Origin: Albimonas sp036154955
GTDB taxonomy: Bacteria; Pseudomonadota; Alphaproteobacteria; Rhodobacterales; Rhodobacteraceae
Assembly (NCBI GenBank): GCA_036154955.1
Contig: JAYZWL010000041.1
Span: forward strand, 1 to 64,000
Reading direction: 5' to 3'
DNA length: 64,000 bases
Part shown: one piece after another, positions 40,760 through 50,590 of the stretch
How positions within the stretch are numbered: position 1 is the first letter of the stretch
How the letters are laid out: the number at the start of each line of letters is the position of its first letter
Notes under the pieces: model-generated
Databases searched by the model: none
What the model saw: the letters and a program-made list of their open reading frames with translations, nothing else
What the model was told of the DNA's origin: nothing
Position numbers and translations under genes: made by a program

Positions 40760-41884
40760 GTGACGGTCGAGGACGCGGCGGGCGCGGCCCCGCATCTGGT
40801 CATCGCCGCCGGCGGCACCGGCGGGCACATGTTCCCCGCCCAGGCGCTGGCGCAGGAGATGCTGCGCCGCGGCTGGCGGGTGACGCTGACCACCGACGAC
40901 CGCGGCGCCCGCTACGCCGGCGGCTTCCCGGCGGCGGTGACGGTCAAGCCGGTGCGCTCCGCCACCTTCGCGCGGGGCGGGGCGGCGGCGAAGCTGGCGG
41001 CGCCTTTCCTGATCGGCCTGGGCCTGTGGGAGACGCTGCGCTGGTTCCGCCGCGACCGTCCCTCCGCCGTGGCGGGTTTCGGCGGCTATCCTTCGATCCC
41101 GGCGCTGGGCGCGGCCTCCGTCGCCCGGGTGCCGGCCCTGATCCATGAGCAGAACGGCGTGCTGGGCCGGGTCAACAAGGCCTTCGCCCCGCGCGTCGCG
41201 GCGCTCGCCTGCGGAACCTGGCCGCTGACCAACCCTCCCCAGGGCGCCGCGCCCTTGCATGTCGGCAACCCGATCCGCGATTCCGCCCGCGCCGCCATGG
41301 CCACGCCCTACGCGCCTCCCGTCCCGGACGGCCCGCTGAACCTGCTGGTCTTCGGCGGCAGCCAGGGGGCGAGCGTGCTGTCCCGCCTCGCCCCCGAGGC
41401 GGTCGAGGCGATGCCCGAGGCCCTGCGCGCCCGGCTGGTCGTGACCCAGCAGGCCCGCCCGGCCGAGGTCGACGCGCTCGCCGCCCGCTACGAAGCGGCC
41501 GGGGTGACCGCGGAGGTCGCGCCCTTCTTCACCGACCTGCCCGAGCGGATCGCGGCGGCGCAGCTCGTCGTGTCCCGCGCCGGGGCGTCCACGGTGGCGG
41601 AGCTGACGGCGATCGGGCGGCCCTCGATCCTCGTGCCCTATCCCTCGGCCATGGACGACCACCAGACCGCCAACGCCGCCCCGCTCGCCGCCGCAGGCGC
41701 CGCCATCGCCGCGCCCGAGGCCGGCTTGACGGGCGCGTCGCTTTCGGGGCACATCGCCGCCGTCCTGACCGACCCCGCCCGCGCCGCCGCCATGGCCGAA
41801 GCGGCCCGCGGCCTCGGCCGCCCCGACGCCGCCGAACGCCTGGCCGACCTGACCGGGCGCGTGGCCCGCGGCGAACCCGCCTGA
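40760..41884 (+). CDS. murG: Lipid II synthase MurG
   Basis: A 374-residue membrane-associated GT-B glycosyltransferase that adds GlcNAc to lipid I. The N-terminal G loop is AAGGTGGHMFPA (16-27); HEQNGVLGRVNK, CGTWPL and VFGGSQGASVL follow, and SRAGASTVAELTAIGRPSILVPYP binds UDP-GlcNAc. It begins with GTG 5 bases after ftsW and lacks a good Shine-Dalgarno sequence, so it depends on ftsW translation. Confidence 0.97.
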   Translation: MTVEDAAGAAPHLVIAAGGTGGHMFPAQALAQEMLRRGWRVTLTTDDRGARYAGGFPAAVTVKPVRSATFARGGAAAKLAAPFLIGLGLWETLRWFRRDRPSAVAGFGGYPSIPALGAASVARVPALIHEQNGVLGRVNKAFAPRVAALACGTWPLTNPPQGAAPLHVGNPIRDSARAAMATPYAPPVPDGPLNLLVFGGSQGASVLSRLAPEAVEAMPEALRARLVVTQQARPAEVDALAARYEAAGVTAEVAPFFTDLPERIAAAQLVVSRAGASTVAELTAIGRPSILVPYPSAMDDHQTANAAPLAAAGAAIAAPEAGLTGASLSGHIAAVLTDPARAAAMAEAARGLGRPDAAERLADLTGRVARGEPA

Positions 41885-41908
41885 CACCAACCCTCCGGGG
41901 AGACGCCC

Positions 41909-43357
<1,449 letters not shown>

Positions 43358-43383
43358 GGCCCCGCGCCATCTGGACGACGGCG

Positions 43384-43445
43384 AAGGCCGGGCCATGCGC
43401 CCGGCTCCATCACGAGACCAGAAAAGGCCGGGCCATGCGCCCGGC
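43384..43445. repeat. Direct repeat pair after murC
   Basis: Two identical 21-base copies (43384-43404 and 43425-43445), 41 bases apart, each able to fold as GCCGGGC-catg-GCGCCCGGC. Only the second is extended by AAA and TTT into a terminator. Confidence 0.8.
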
Positions 43446-43449
43446 CTTT
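43423..43449 (+). terminator. Intrinsic terminator after murC
   Basis: AAAGGCCGGGC (43423-43433) pairs perfectly with GCCCGGCCTTT (43439-43449) around CATGC. It would separate the murC end of the dcw operon from the inserted catabolic operon. Confidence 0.8.
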
Positions 43450-43533
43450 GCGCGTTTTCAAGGCGGGTCTGCGCGATTTTCGGGCATCCCGCGGAAAATC
43501 CTGCATGCAGTTCGCCTGATCCCACATATCCTG

Positions 43534-43562
43534 TTGCGGGCCGGAGGGCCGCCGCCTAGCGT
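43534..43562 (+). promoter_or_regulatory. Predicted promoter of the hydantoin operon
   Basis: TTGCGG (43534-43539), 17 bases, TAGCGT (43557-43562) give a start near 43569, inside the palindrome at 43567-43578 and about 26 bases before the GntR ATG. Confidence 0.45.
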
Positions 43563-43566
43563 TTTC

Positions 43567-43578
43567 GGAGTCGACTCC
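43567..43578. promoter_or_regulatory. Candidate GntR operator
   Basis: GGAGTCGACTCC is a perfect 12-bp palindrome at the predicted transcription start and 16 bases before the regulator's ATG, a position where a bound dimer would repress. The sequence is not the known FadR consensus. CTGCATGCAG at 43501-43510 is a second perfect palindrome upstream. Confidence 0.45.
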
Positions 43579-43594
43579 ACTCAGCGGCCGCCCG

Positions 43595-44281
43595 ATGACC
43601 CTCCCCGTTCCCCCCGATCCCGACGGCGATCAGAGCCTCGCCGATCTCGCCTATCGGCGGATCGAGGATCTGGTGGTTACGATGGAACTCGCCCCCGGCG
43701 CCCGGGTCTCGGAACACGGGCTGGCGGAGCGGATCGGCGTCGGCCGCACCCCGGTTCGCGAGGCGCTGCAACGGCTGGCGGGGGACGGCATCCTCGTCAC
43801 CCGGCCGCGGCGCGGAATGCGGGTGCGCGAGATCGACCTCGCCACCCAGTTGCGGGTGCTGGAGGCGCGCCGCGCGCTCGAATCCACGCTGGTCCGCCGC
43901 GCCGCCCTGCGCCGCACGCCCGCGCAGGCCGACCGCCTGCGCGCGGTGGCCGCCGAATTCCGCCGGATGCGCGACGCCTCCGACCCGGTGCCGGCGCTGC
44001 GCCATGACCGGGGCTTCGTCGACCTGCTGCTGGAGGCGGCGGCGAACCCGTTCCTCGCCTCGATCATCCCGCTCTACGCCCTCTCCCGCCGGTTCTGGCT
44101 GGCGCATTACGCGCGTCAGACCCGGTTCGATCCGGGCGCGATCACCGATTTCCATATCCGCATCGCCGAGGCGGTGGCGGCCGGCGACGAGGCCGAAGCC
44201 GGCGCGCTCGCCGACGCCTTCCTCGACCATGTGGAAGCCTTCGCCCGCTTCGTGGGCCTCGACCTCGCCGTCCCCGCCTGA
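43595..44281 (+). CDS. GntR/FadR-family regulator (FCD domain)
   Basis: A 228-residue regulator. The winged HTH is at about 15-80 (RVSEHGLAERIGVGRTPVRE then ALQRL), and an all-alpha FCD ligand domain follows (about 85-215; EARRALESTLVRRAA, LRHDRGFVDLLLEAA, FHIRIAEAVAAGDEA), which in relatives binds a metal and small carboxylates. It is the first gene of the catabolic operon inserted between murC and murB, 29 bases upstream of the amidohydrolase, and probably represses the operon until a pathway intermediate binds. Confidence 0.92.
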   Translation: MTLPVPPDPDGDQSLADLAYRRIEDLVVTMELAPGARVSEHGLAERIGVGRTPVREALQRLAGDGILVTRPRRGMRVREIDLATQLRVLEARRALESTLVRRAALRRTPAQADRLRAVAAEFRRMRDASDPVPALRHDRGFVDLLLEAAANPFLASIIPLYALSRRFWLAHYARQTRFDPGAITDFHIRIAEAVAAGDEAEAGALADAFLDHVEAFARFVGLDLAVPA

Positions 44282-44310
44282 CCCGCCTCCCCCCTGAAAG
44301 GACCCGTCCC

Positions 44311-45798
44311 ATGACCACCCCCGACGCCCCCGTCACCGTGATCCGCAACGCCGACTGGGCGGTGGTGTGGAACGCGGAGACCGGCCGGCACGAATACGCC
44401 CGCGGCGTCGACGTGGTGTTCCAGGGCGACCGGATCGTGTCCGCCGACGGGACCTGGACCGGCGCCTTCGACGCCGAGATCGACGGGCGCGACCGCATGG
44501 TGATGCCGGGCTTCGTGGACGTGCATTCGCACCCGAGCTTCGAGACCATGCTCAAGGGCCTGACCGAGGAGGTCTATTCCCCGAAATTCTACATGAGCTC
44601 GCTCTACGAGTTCCTGACGCTCTTCGAGATCGACGAGGAGGGGATGCGCGCCTCCACCCAGGTGGCGCTGGCCGAGCTGCTGCAATCGGGGGTGACGTCC
44701 CTCTGCGACATCTCCTTCGCGCATGACGGCTGGCTGGACGGGCTGGCGGCGACCGGCATCCGGGCCTTCGCGGCGCCGATGTTCCGCAACGGGCCGTGGA
44801 AGACCTCCAACGGCCACTCGGTCTATTACGAGCTGGACGAGAAGCGGGGCGAGGAGTCGATGCGCGCCGCGATGGACTGCCTCGACGCGGCGGCGAAGCA
44901 TCCGTCGGGGCGGGTGTCGGGCGTGGTCTCCCCCTCCCAGATCGATACCTGTTTCGAGGGTCTTTTACGCGAATCCATGCAGGAGGCGCATAGACGCGAC
45001 CTGCCCTTCACCATCCACGCCGCCCAGGGGGTGGTGGAGTTCAACGAGATGATCCGCCGCCACGGGCGCACGCCGATTCAGTGGATGGACGATATCGGGA
45101 TCCTCAACGACCGCACGCTGATCGGCCACGGCATCTTCCTCGACAGCCATCCGCAGGTGGGCTGGACGACCTCATCGGACGATCTCGGGCTGATCGCGGA
45201 CGCCGGCGCCTCGGTCGCGCATTGCCCCACGGTCTTCGTGCGGCGGGGCATCTCGCTCCAGCATTTCGCGTCCTATGTGGAGCGGGGGGTGAACATGACC
45301 ATCGGCACCGACACCCATCCCCAGAACATGGTGGAGGAGCTGAAGACCGCGATCTACGTGGCCCGCACCATCTCCGGCAACGCCGCCAAGCCGACGGCCG
45401 AGATGGTGTTCCACGCCGCCACCATCGGCGGGGCCAAGGCGCTGAGGCGCGACGATATCGGGCGGATCGCGCCGGGGGCGAAGGCGGACCTGGTGCTGGT
45501 GGACCTGACGCATCCCTCCGTGCGCCCGCTGCGCGACCCGATCCGGGCGCTGATCTTCTCGGGCGGGGAGCGGCCGATCAAGGACGTCTACGTGGACGGC
45601 CGGCAGGTGGTGGCCGATGGGCGGGCGATGTTCATCGACTACGAAAGCGCCATGGTCGAGGTCGAGGCCGCGCAGAAACGCTCCATGGACCTGGTGCACA
45701 CCCGCGACTGGGCCGGGCGCAGCGCCGACGCGGCCATGCCGCCGGTGTTCCCGATGCGCGGGCGCAACCTGCAGGCCGTGAAGGGAGCCGCGGAATGA
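44311..45798 (+). CDS. Amidohydrolase-superfamily deaminase/hydrolase (COG0402-like)
   Basis: A 495-residue metal-dependent amidohydrolase like guanine/creatinine/cytosine deaminases and the triazine hydrolases. Metal ligands: His72 and His74 in FVDVHSHPS, His236 in FTIHAAQ, and Asp334 in TIGTDTHPQNM; His273 lies in IGHGIFLDS. The general acid/base Glu three residues after the third His is Gln239 here. The composite beta-sandwich is intact (PVTVIRNADWAVVWN; GRIAPGAKADLVLVD). Rare codons TTA and AGA near 44965 and 44992 are unusual for this DNA. Its stop overlaps hyuA (ATGA). Neighbours suggest that it makes or precedes a hydantoin. Confidence 0.88.
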   Translation: MTTPDAPVTVIRNADWAVVWNAETGRHEYARGVDVVFQGDRIVSADGTWTGAFDAEIDGRDRMVMPGFVDVHSHPSFETMLKGLTEEVYSPKFYMSSLYEFLTLFEIDEEGMRASTQVALAELLQSGVTSLCDISFAHDGWLDGLAATGIRAFAAPMFRNGPWKTSNGHSVYYELDEKRGEESMRAAMDCLDAAAKHPSGRVSGVVSPSQIDTCFEGLLRESMQEAHRRDLPFTIHAAQGVVEFNEMIRRHGRTPIQWMDDIGILNDRTLIGHGIFLDSHPQVGWTTSSDDLGLIADAGASVAHCPTVFVRRGISLQHFASYVERGVNMTIGTDTHPQNMVEELKTAIYVARTISGNAAKPTAEMVFHAATIGGAKALRRDDIGRIAPGAKADLVLVDLTHPSVRPLRDPIRALIFSGGERPIKDVYVDGRQVVADGRAMFIDYESAMVEVEAAQKRSMDLVHTRDWAGRSADAAMPPVFPMRGRNLQAVKGAAE

Positions 45799-47870
45799 AG
45801 CTGATCGGATGCGATGTCGGCGGCACCTTCACCGACCTGGTGCTGGTGGAGACCGAGGCCGGGACCACGGTGATCCACAAGGTGCCCACCACCCCGCACG
45901 ACCCCTCCGAAGGCGTGCTGGAGGGGATGATCGGCTTGTGCGCGCTGGCGGGCGTGGCGCCGGGCGAGGTCGACCACGTCCTGCACGGCACCACCACCGC
46001 CACCAACGCGGTGCTGGAGCATGACGGCGCCGTCGCCGGCCTGATCACCAACGCGGGTTTCCGCGACATCCTGCATATCGGCCGCCACCAGCGGCCCGAG
46101 CATTACTCGATCCGGCAGGAGGTGCCCTGGCAGGACCGCCCGCTGGTCAAGCGCCGCTTCCGCAAGACCGTGGGAGGGCGCATCGCCCCGCCGGGGGTGG
46201 AGCTGGAGCCGCTGGACGAGGCGGGCGTCGCGCAGGCGGCGCGGGAGCTTCGGGACGCGGGCGTGGAGGCCATCGCCATCTGCTTCCTGTTCTCCTATCT
46301 CGACCCCGCGCACGAGCTGCGGGCGCGGGCGATCGTGGAGGCCGAATGCCCCGGCCTTTTCGTCACGCATTCCGCCGGCGTCTCCCCCCAGTTCCGGGAG
46401 TTCGAGCGCTTCACCACCACCGCCATGAACGCCTTCATCGGGCCGAAGGTGGGGGCCTATGTGGCGCGGTTGGAAAGCCGGCTGGCGGAGAACGGGTTCA
46501 AGGCCGACCTGCACGTCATGGGCTCCAACGGCGGCGCGGCGACGGCGCGGATGGTGGCGGAGCTTCCGGTCTCCACCCTGCTGTCGGGGCCGGCGGCGGG
46601 GATCATCGGCGGGGCCTGGGCGGCGGCGTTGTCGGGGCGGCGGGACCTGATCACCTTCGACGTGGGCGGGACCTCGGCCGATATCGGCATCGTGCGCGAC
46701 GGGGCTTTCGCCGAGGCGACGGCGCGCGACACCTCCATCGCCGGCTTCCCGGTGCTGGCGCCGATGATAGACATCCACACCATCGGGGCGGGGGGCGGCT
46801 CCATCGCCCATCTGGATGCGGGCGGGGCGTTCCGGGTCGGGCCGCGGTCGGCCGGCGCCGTGCCGGGGCCGGCGGCCTACGGACGGGGCGGGACGCAGCC
46901 GACCGTGACCGACGCCAACGTGGCGCTCGGCCGGCTCGACCCCGAGAATTTTCTTGGGGGCGCGATGTCGCTGGACGTAGCGGCGGCCCGCAGGGTCGTG
47001 GGCGAACTCGCCGAAACCCTGGGCATGAGCCTGGAGGAGACGGCCGACGGCATCCTCACCGTGGTCAACGCCAACATGGCCAACCTCGTGCGCTCCCGCA
47101 CCGTGCAGAAGGGGCTGGATCCGCGCTCCTTCTCGCTGGTGGCCTTCGGCGGCGGCGGGCCGCTGCAGGCGGTGGATGTGGCCGCCATGCTGGGCATCCC
47201 GGAGGTGATCGTGCCGCCGGCGCCGGGCATCACCTCGGCCATGGGGCTGGCGGCGACGGACATGAAATACGACCTCGTCCGCTCGGTCTTCGCGCGCTCC
47301 GACGCGCCGGACCCGGGGCGGCTGGAGGGGCTGCTGGAGGAGATGCAGCGCGAGTTGGCCGCGCGCCTTTCCGCCGACGGCTTCGGGCCCGAGGCGATGG
47401 CTTTCGAACGGGCCGGCGACCTGCGTTACGTGGGGCAGGGCTATGAGCTGCGCTGCGCCTTCCCGGCGGGGGGCCTCGACGCCGCTTCGCTGGCGGCCGT
47501 CTTCGACGACTTCACCGAGCAGCACCGCCGCGAATACGGCCGCGCCAATCCCGGCGCGCCCATCGAGATCGTCAACGTCCGCGTCCGCGGCACCGGCGCC
47601 ATGCCGGTGCTGGAGCGCCCCGCGCCGCCGCCGGGGGGGAGCCTGGAGGCGGCGCTGGTCCGCACCTCCCAGGTCGCGTTCAAGGTGGCGGGCGCCATGA
47701 CCCGGCTTCCCACCCCGGTCTACCGGCGCGAGGCGCTGCCGCTGGAGGAGGAGATCCCCGGCCCGGCGCTGATCGTCCAGAAGGACACGACCTCGATCCT
47801 CCGCCCCGGCGACAGCCTCGTCGCCGACCGGGGCGGAAACCTGCTGATCCGCGTCGCGCTGGAGGGCTGA
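45795..47870 (+). CDS. hyuA: ATP-dependent N-methylhydantoinase subunit A
   Basis: The 691-residue ATP-binding subunit of the HyuA/HyuB (N-methylhydantoinase, 5-oxoprolinase, acetophenone carboxylase) family. LIGCDVGGTFTDLVLVE at the start and FDVGGTSADIGIV in the centre are the two phosphate loops of the ASKHA fold; HGTTTATNAVLEHDGA and IGAGGGSIAHLDAGG are further family blocks. AGGGAG precedes the ATG, which overlaps the previous stop. It works with HyuB, encoded 4 bases downstream. Which ring is opened cannot be told from sequence alone. Confidence 0.95.
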   Translation: MKLIGCDVGGTFTDLVLVETEAGTTVIHKVPTTPHDPSEGVLEGMIGLCALAGVAPGEVDHVLHGTTTATNAVLEHDGAVAGLITNAGFRDILHIGRHQRPEHYSIRQEVPWQDRPLVKRRFRKTVGGRIAPPGVELEPLDEAGVAQAARELRDAGVEAIAICFLFSYLDPAHELRARAIVEAECPGLFVTHSAGVSPQFREFERFTTTAMNAFIGPKVGAYVARLESRLAENGFKADLHVMGSNGGAATARMVAELPVSTLLSGPAAGIIGGAWAAALSGRRDLITFDVGGTSADIGIVRDGAFAEATARDTSIAGFPVLAPMIDIHTIGAGGGSIAHLDAGGAFRVGPRSAGAVPGPAAYGRGGTQPTVTDANVALGRLDPENFLGGAMSLDVAAARRVVGELAETLGMSLEETADGILTVVNANMANLVRSRTVQKGLDPRSFSLVAFGGGGPLQAVDVAAMLGIPEVIVPPAPGITSAMGLAATDMKYDLVRSVFARSDAPDPGRLEGLLEEMQRELAARLSADGFGPEAMAFERAGDLRYVGQGYELRCAFPAGGLDAASLAAVFDDFTEQHRREYGRANPGAPIEIVNVRVRGTGAMPVLERPAPPPGGSLEAALVRTSQVAFKVAGAMTRLPTPVYRREALPLEEEIPGPALIVQKDTTSILRPGDSLVADRGGNLLIRVALEG

Positions 47871-47873
47871 GAC

Positions 47874-49637
47874 ATGAGCACCGCGTCAACCATCGACCCG
47901 ATCTCGGCTTCCGTCATCCAGGGGGGCTTGCAGTCCATCGCCGTGGAGATGGGCTACAAGCTGATGCGCATGTCCTATTCCTCGATCATCCGCGAGTCGG
48001 AGGATTTCGGGGCGGCGCTGACCGACGCGCAGGGGCGCCAGATCGCCGAGTCCATGCAATCCACCCCCCTGCAGTCCGGCCCCATCGCGGGCTATGTGCA
48101 GAACGTGCTGAAGGTGCTGGAGGCGCGGGGGGAGACCGTCGAGCCCGGCGACATCATCATGCATAACGACCCCTATGGAGGCGCCAGCCACGGGCCGGAT
48201 TTCGCCTTCATGGCGCCGGTGTTCCGCGACGGGGCGTTGCAGGGCTTCGCCTGCACCACGGCGCACCATCTCGACGTCGGCGCGCAGACGCCGGGCTCGG
48301 CCGGGATCGTGGAGGCCATCGACGTCTTCGCCGAAGGCCTCCAGTTCAAGGCGGTGAAGATCCGCGAGGCGGGGCGCGACATCAAACAGGTGTGGCAGAT
48401 CCTGCGCTCCAACGTGCGCGCGCCGAGCCTCGTGGTGGGCGACATGGAGGCGCAGATCGCGGCCTGCGAGATCGGGGCGGCGCGGTTCGGCGACCTGATC
48501 GACCAGCACGGGGCGGGGCGGGTCACGGCGGCGGTCGACGCGCTGATGGACCATTCCGAGACGATGATGCGGCAGGCCATCGCCGCCCTGCCGGACGGGG
48601 TCTACAGGGCGGAGACGAAGCTCGACGGGTTCCTCGACGACCCGGAGCGGCGGCATCTGACCATGGCGGTGACGCTGACGGTCAGGGGCGACGAGATCGA
48701 GGTCGACCTCGAGGGGACCTCGCCCCAGATCGACGACCGTCCGGTGAACATGCCCTTCGTGGGCACCACCGATATCGCCATCTGGCTGACCCTGCGCTCC
48801 GTCCTGCTGGACAGCGCCGTGCACGGGATCATCCCGCAGAACTCCGGCCTGACCCGGCCGATCACCATCAAGGCCCCGAAAGGCTGTCTCGCCAACCCGA
48901 CCTTCCCCGCCCCGGTCATCGCCCGCTTCACCGGCGGCAACCAGCTCGCCGACACGGTGATGAAGGCGCTGTCGCTCTGCGCGCCGGAGATGGTCTCGGC
49001 CGGCATCGGCAACCTCAAGGTCATCGCCTTCTCCGGTCTCGCGGGGGGGGAGCACTGGGTGCATATGGAGATCTTCGAGGGCTCCTATGGCGGGCGCTTC
49101 GGGATGGACGGGATGGACGCGGTGGACACGCTCTACGCCAACACCCGCAACAACCCCATCGAGGACATCGAGACCCATCTGCCGCTGCGCGTGACCCGCT
49201 ACGAGCTGAACGAGGACGTGGCGGGGCCGGGGAAGTGGCGGGGCGGCTTCGGCTCGATCCGCGCCTTCGAGTTCCTCGCCGACGGCGGCGCCTCGGTGGA
49301 GGGGGAGGGGCACGCCTTCCGTCCCTGGGGCTTCGCGGGCGGGGGCGAGGGGGGGACCGCCTCGCTGACCTCGGTGGCGCCGGACGGGACGGCGAAGGCG
49401 ATGCCCTCGAAGCTCGCCTACCGGGCGGCGCGGAAGGGCGAGGTCTTCGTCGCCACCGGGCCGGCGGGGGGCGGCTATGGCGACCCGTTCGAGCGGGATC
49501 CGCAGGCGGTGCTGGACGACGTGCTGGACGGGCTGGTCTCCGAGACCTCGGCCCGGGAGCTATACGGCGTGGCGGTGATGGGCGGGGCGCTGGACCCTGC
49601 GGCGACCGCGGCGCTGCGCGCGAAGGGAGCGAAGTGA
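47874..49637 (+). CDS. hyuB: ATP-dependent N-methylhydantoinase subunit B
   Basis: The 587-residue partner of HyuA. The N-terminal DPISASVIQGGLQSIAVEMG and SSIIRESEDFGAALTDAQGR, HNDPYGGASHGPDF, then the C-terminal EIFEGSYGGRFGMDGMDAV and GKWRGGFGS are HyuB hallmarks. In relatives the two subunits together couple ATP cleavage to opening of N-methylhydantoin, 5-oxoproline or similar lactams. The stop shares bases with the next start (TGATG). Confidence 0.95.
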   Translation: MSTASTIDPISASVIQGGLQSIAVEMGYKLMRMSYSSIIRESEDFGAALTDAQGRQIAESMQSTPLQSGPIAGYVQNVLKVLEARGETVEPGDIIMHNDPYGGASHGPDFAFMAPVFRDGALQGFACTTAHHLDVGAQTPGSAGIVEAIDVFAEGLQFKAVKIREAGRDIKQVWQILRSNVRAPSLVVGDMEAQIAACEIGAARFGDLIDQHGAGRVTAAVDALMDHSETMMRQAIAALPDGVYRAETKLDGFLDDPERRHLTMAVTLTVRGDEIEVDLEGTSPQIDDRPVNMPFVGTTDIAIWLTLRSVLLDSAVHGIIPQNSGLTRPITIKAPKGCLANPTFPAPVIARFTGGNQLADTVMKALSLCAPEMVSAGIGNLKVIAFSGLAGGEHWVHMEIFEGSYGGRFGMDGMDAVDTLYANTRNNPIEDIETHLPLRVTRYELNEDVAGPGKWRGGFGSIRAFEFLADGGASVEGEGHAFRPWGFAGGGEGGTASLTSVAPDGTAKAMPSKLAYRAARKGEVFVATGPAGGGYGDPFERDPQAVLDDVLDGLVSETSARELYGVAVMGGALDPAATAALRAKGAK

Positions 49638-50590
49638 TGCAAGCCAAGTCCTCGGCCAGACCCATCGTCGTCGCCGCCGCCCAGATGGGGCCCATCGCGC
49701 TGTCGGAGACCCGGGCCCAATGCGTGGCCCGCCTGCTGGAGATGCTGCGCGAGGCCGCCGCCGCCGGCTGCAAGCTGGTGGTCTTCCCCGAGCTTTGCCT
49801 CACCACCTTCTTCCCGCGCTGGTGGATCGAGGACGAGGCGGAGCTCGACGCCTTCTTCGAGACCGAGATGCCGGGGCCTGTGACCCGGCCGCTGTTCGAG
49901 GAGGCCGCGCGGCTCGGCGTCGGGTTCTACATGGGCTACGCGGAACTGACGGTCGAGGACGGCGAGAAGCGGCGCTACAACACCGCGATCCTCGTCGACC
50001 CGACCGGGCGGATCGTGGGCAAGTATCGCAAGGTGCATCTGCCGGGCCATGCCGACCACCGCCCGGCGCGGGCCTTCCAGCATCTGGAGAAGCGGTATTT
50101 CCGGCCGGGGAACCTCGGCTTCCCGGTCTGGCGGACGATGGACGCCAATCTGGGCATGTGCATCTGCAACGACCGCCGCTGGCCGGAGACCTACCGGGTC
50201 ATGGCCCTGCGCTCGGTCGAGATGGTGCTGCTGGGCTACAACACGCCCAACGACCATACCGGGCACGCGGAGATTGACGATCTGTCGAACTTCCACAACC
50301 AGCTCGCCATGCAGGCCGGGGCCTACCAGAACGCGACCTGGGTGGTGGGGACCGCCAAGTGCGGGACCGAGGAGGGGTCGCACATGATCGGGCAGTCGAT
50401 GATCGTGGCGCCCTCGGGCGAGGTGGCGGCGATGGCGACGACGCTGGAGGACGAGGTGGTGCGGGCGCGCTGCGACCTCGACCTCGCGCGGATCTACCGG
50501 GAGACCTATTTCAACTTCGCCGCCCATCGCGAGCCCACGCAATACGGGCCGATCACCGCCCAGAAGGGCGCCGTGGGCCCGACGGGGTAG
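49637..50590 (+). CDS. N-carbamoyl-D-amino acid hydrolase-like nitrilase-fold enzyme
   Basis: A 317-residue carbon-nitrogen hydrolase strikingly like Agrobacterium D-carbamoylase. The Glu-Lys-Cys triad is Glu52 (VVFPELCLTTFFPRWW), Lys132 (GKYRKVHLPGH) and Cys177 (MCICNDRRWPETYRV). Shared blocks include FETEMPGPVTRPLFEEAARL, FQHLEKRYFRPGNLGFPV and the end FNFAAHREPTQYGPI. Such enzymes release NH3 and CO2 from N-carbamoyl amino acids, the products of hydantoinases, so it would finish the pathway of the HyuAB operon. Last gene of the insert; the frame overlaps the hyuB stop. Confidence 0.94.
   Translation: MQAKSSARPIVVAAAQMGPIALSETRAQCVARLLEMLREAAAAGCKLVVFPELCLTTFFPRWWIEDEAELDAFFETEMPGPVTRPLFEEAARLGVGFYMGYAELTVEDGEKRRYNTAILVDPTGRIVGKYRKVHLPGHADHRPARAFQHLEKRYFRPGNLGFPVWRTMDANLGMCICNDRRWPETYRVMALRSVEMVLLGYNTPNDHTGHAEIDDLSNFHNQLAMQAGAYQNATWVVGTAKCGTEEGSHMIGQSMIVAPSGEVAAMATTLEDEVVRARCDLDLARIYRETYFNFAAHREPTQYGPITAQKGAVGPTG

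Noticed and set aside
43384..43445. Repeats as a CRISPR array
   Set aside because: Only two copies with one 20-base gap, each a hairpin; no cas gene anywhere in the window.
45795..49637. HyuA/HyuB as 5-oxoprolinase or acetophenone carboxylase
   Set aside because: Possible by family, but the D-carbamoylase and deaminase genes in the same operon fit a hydantoin pathway better; 5-oxoprolinase is often one fused chain and neighbours would differ.
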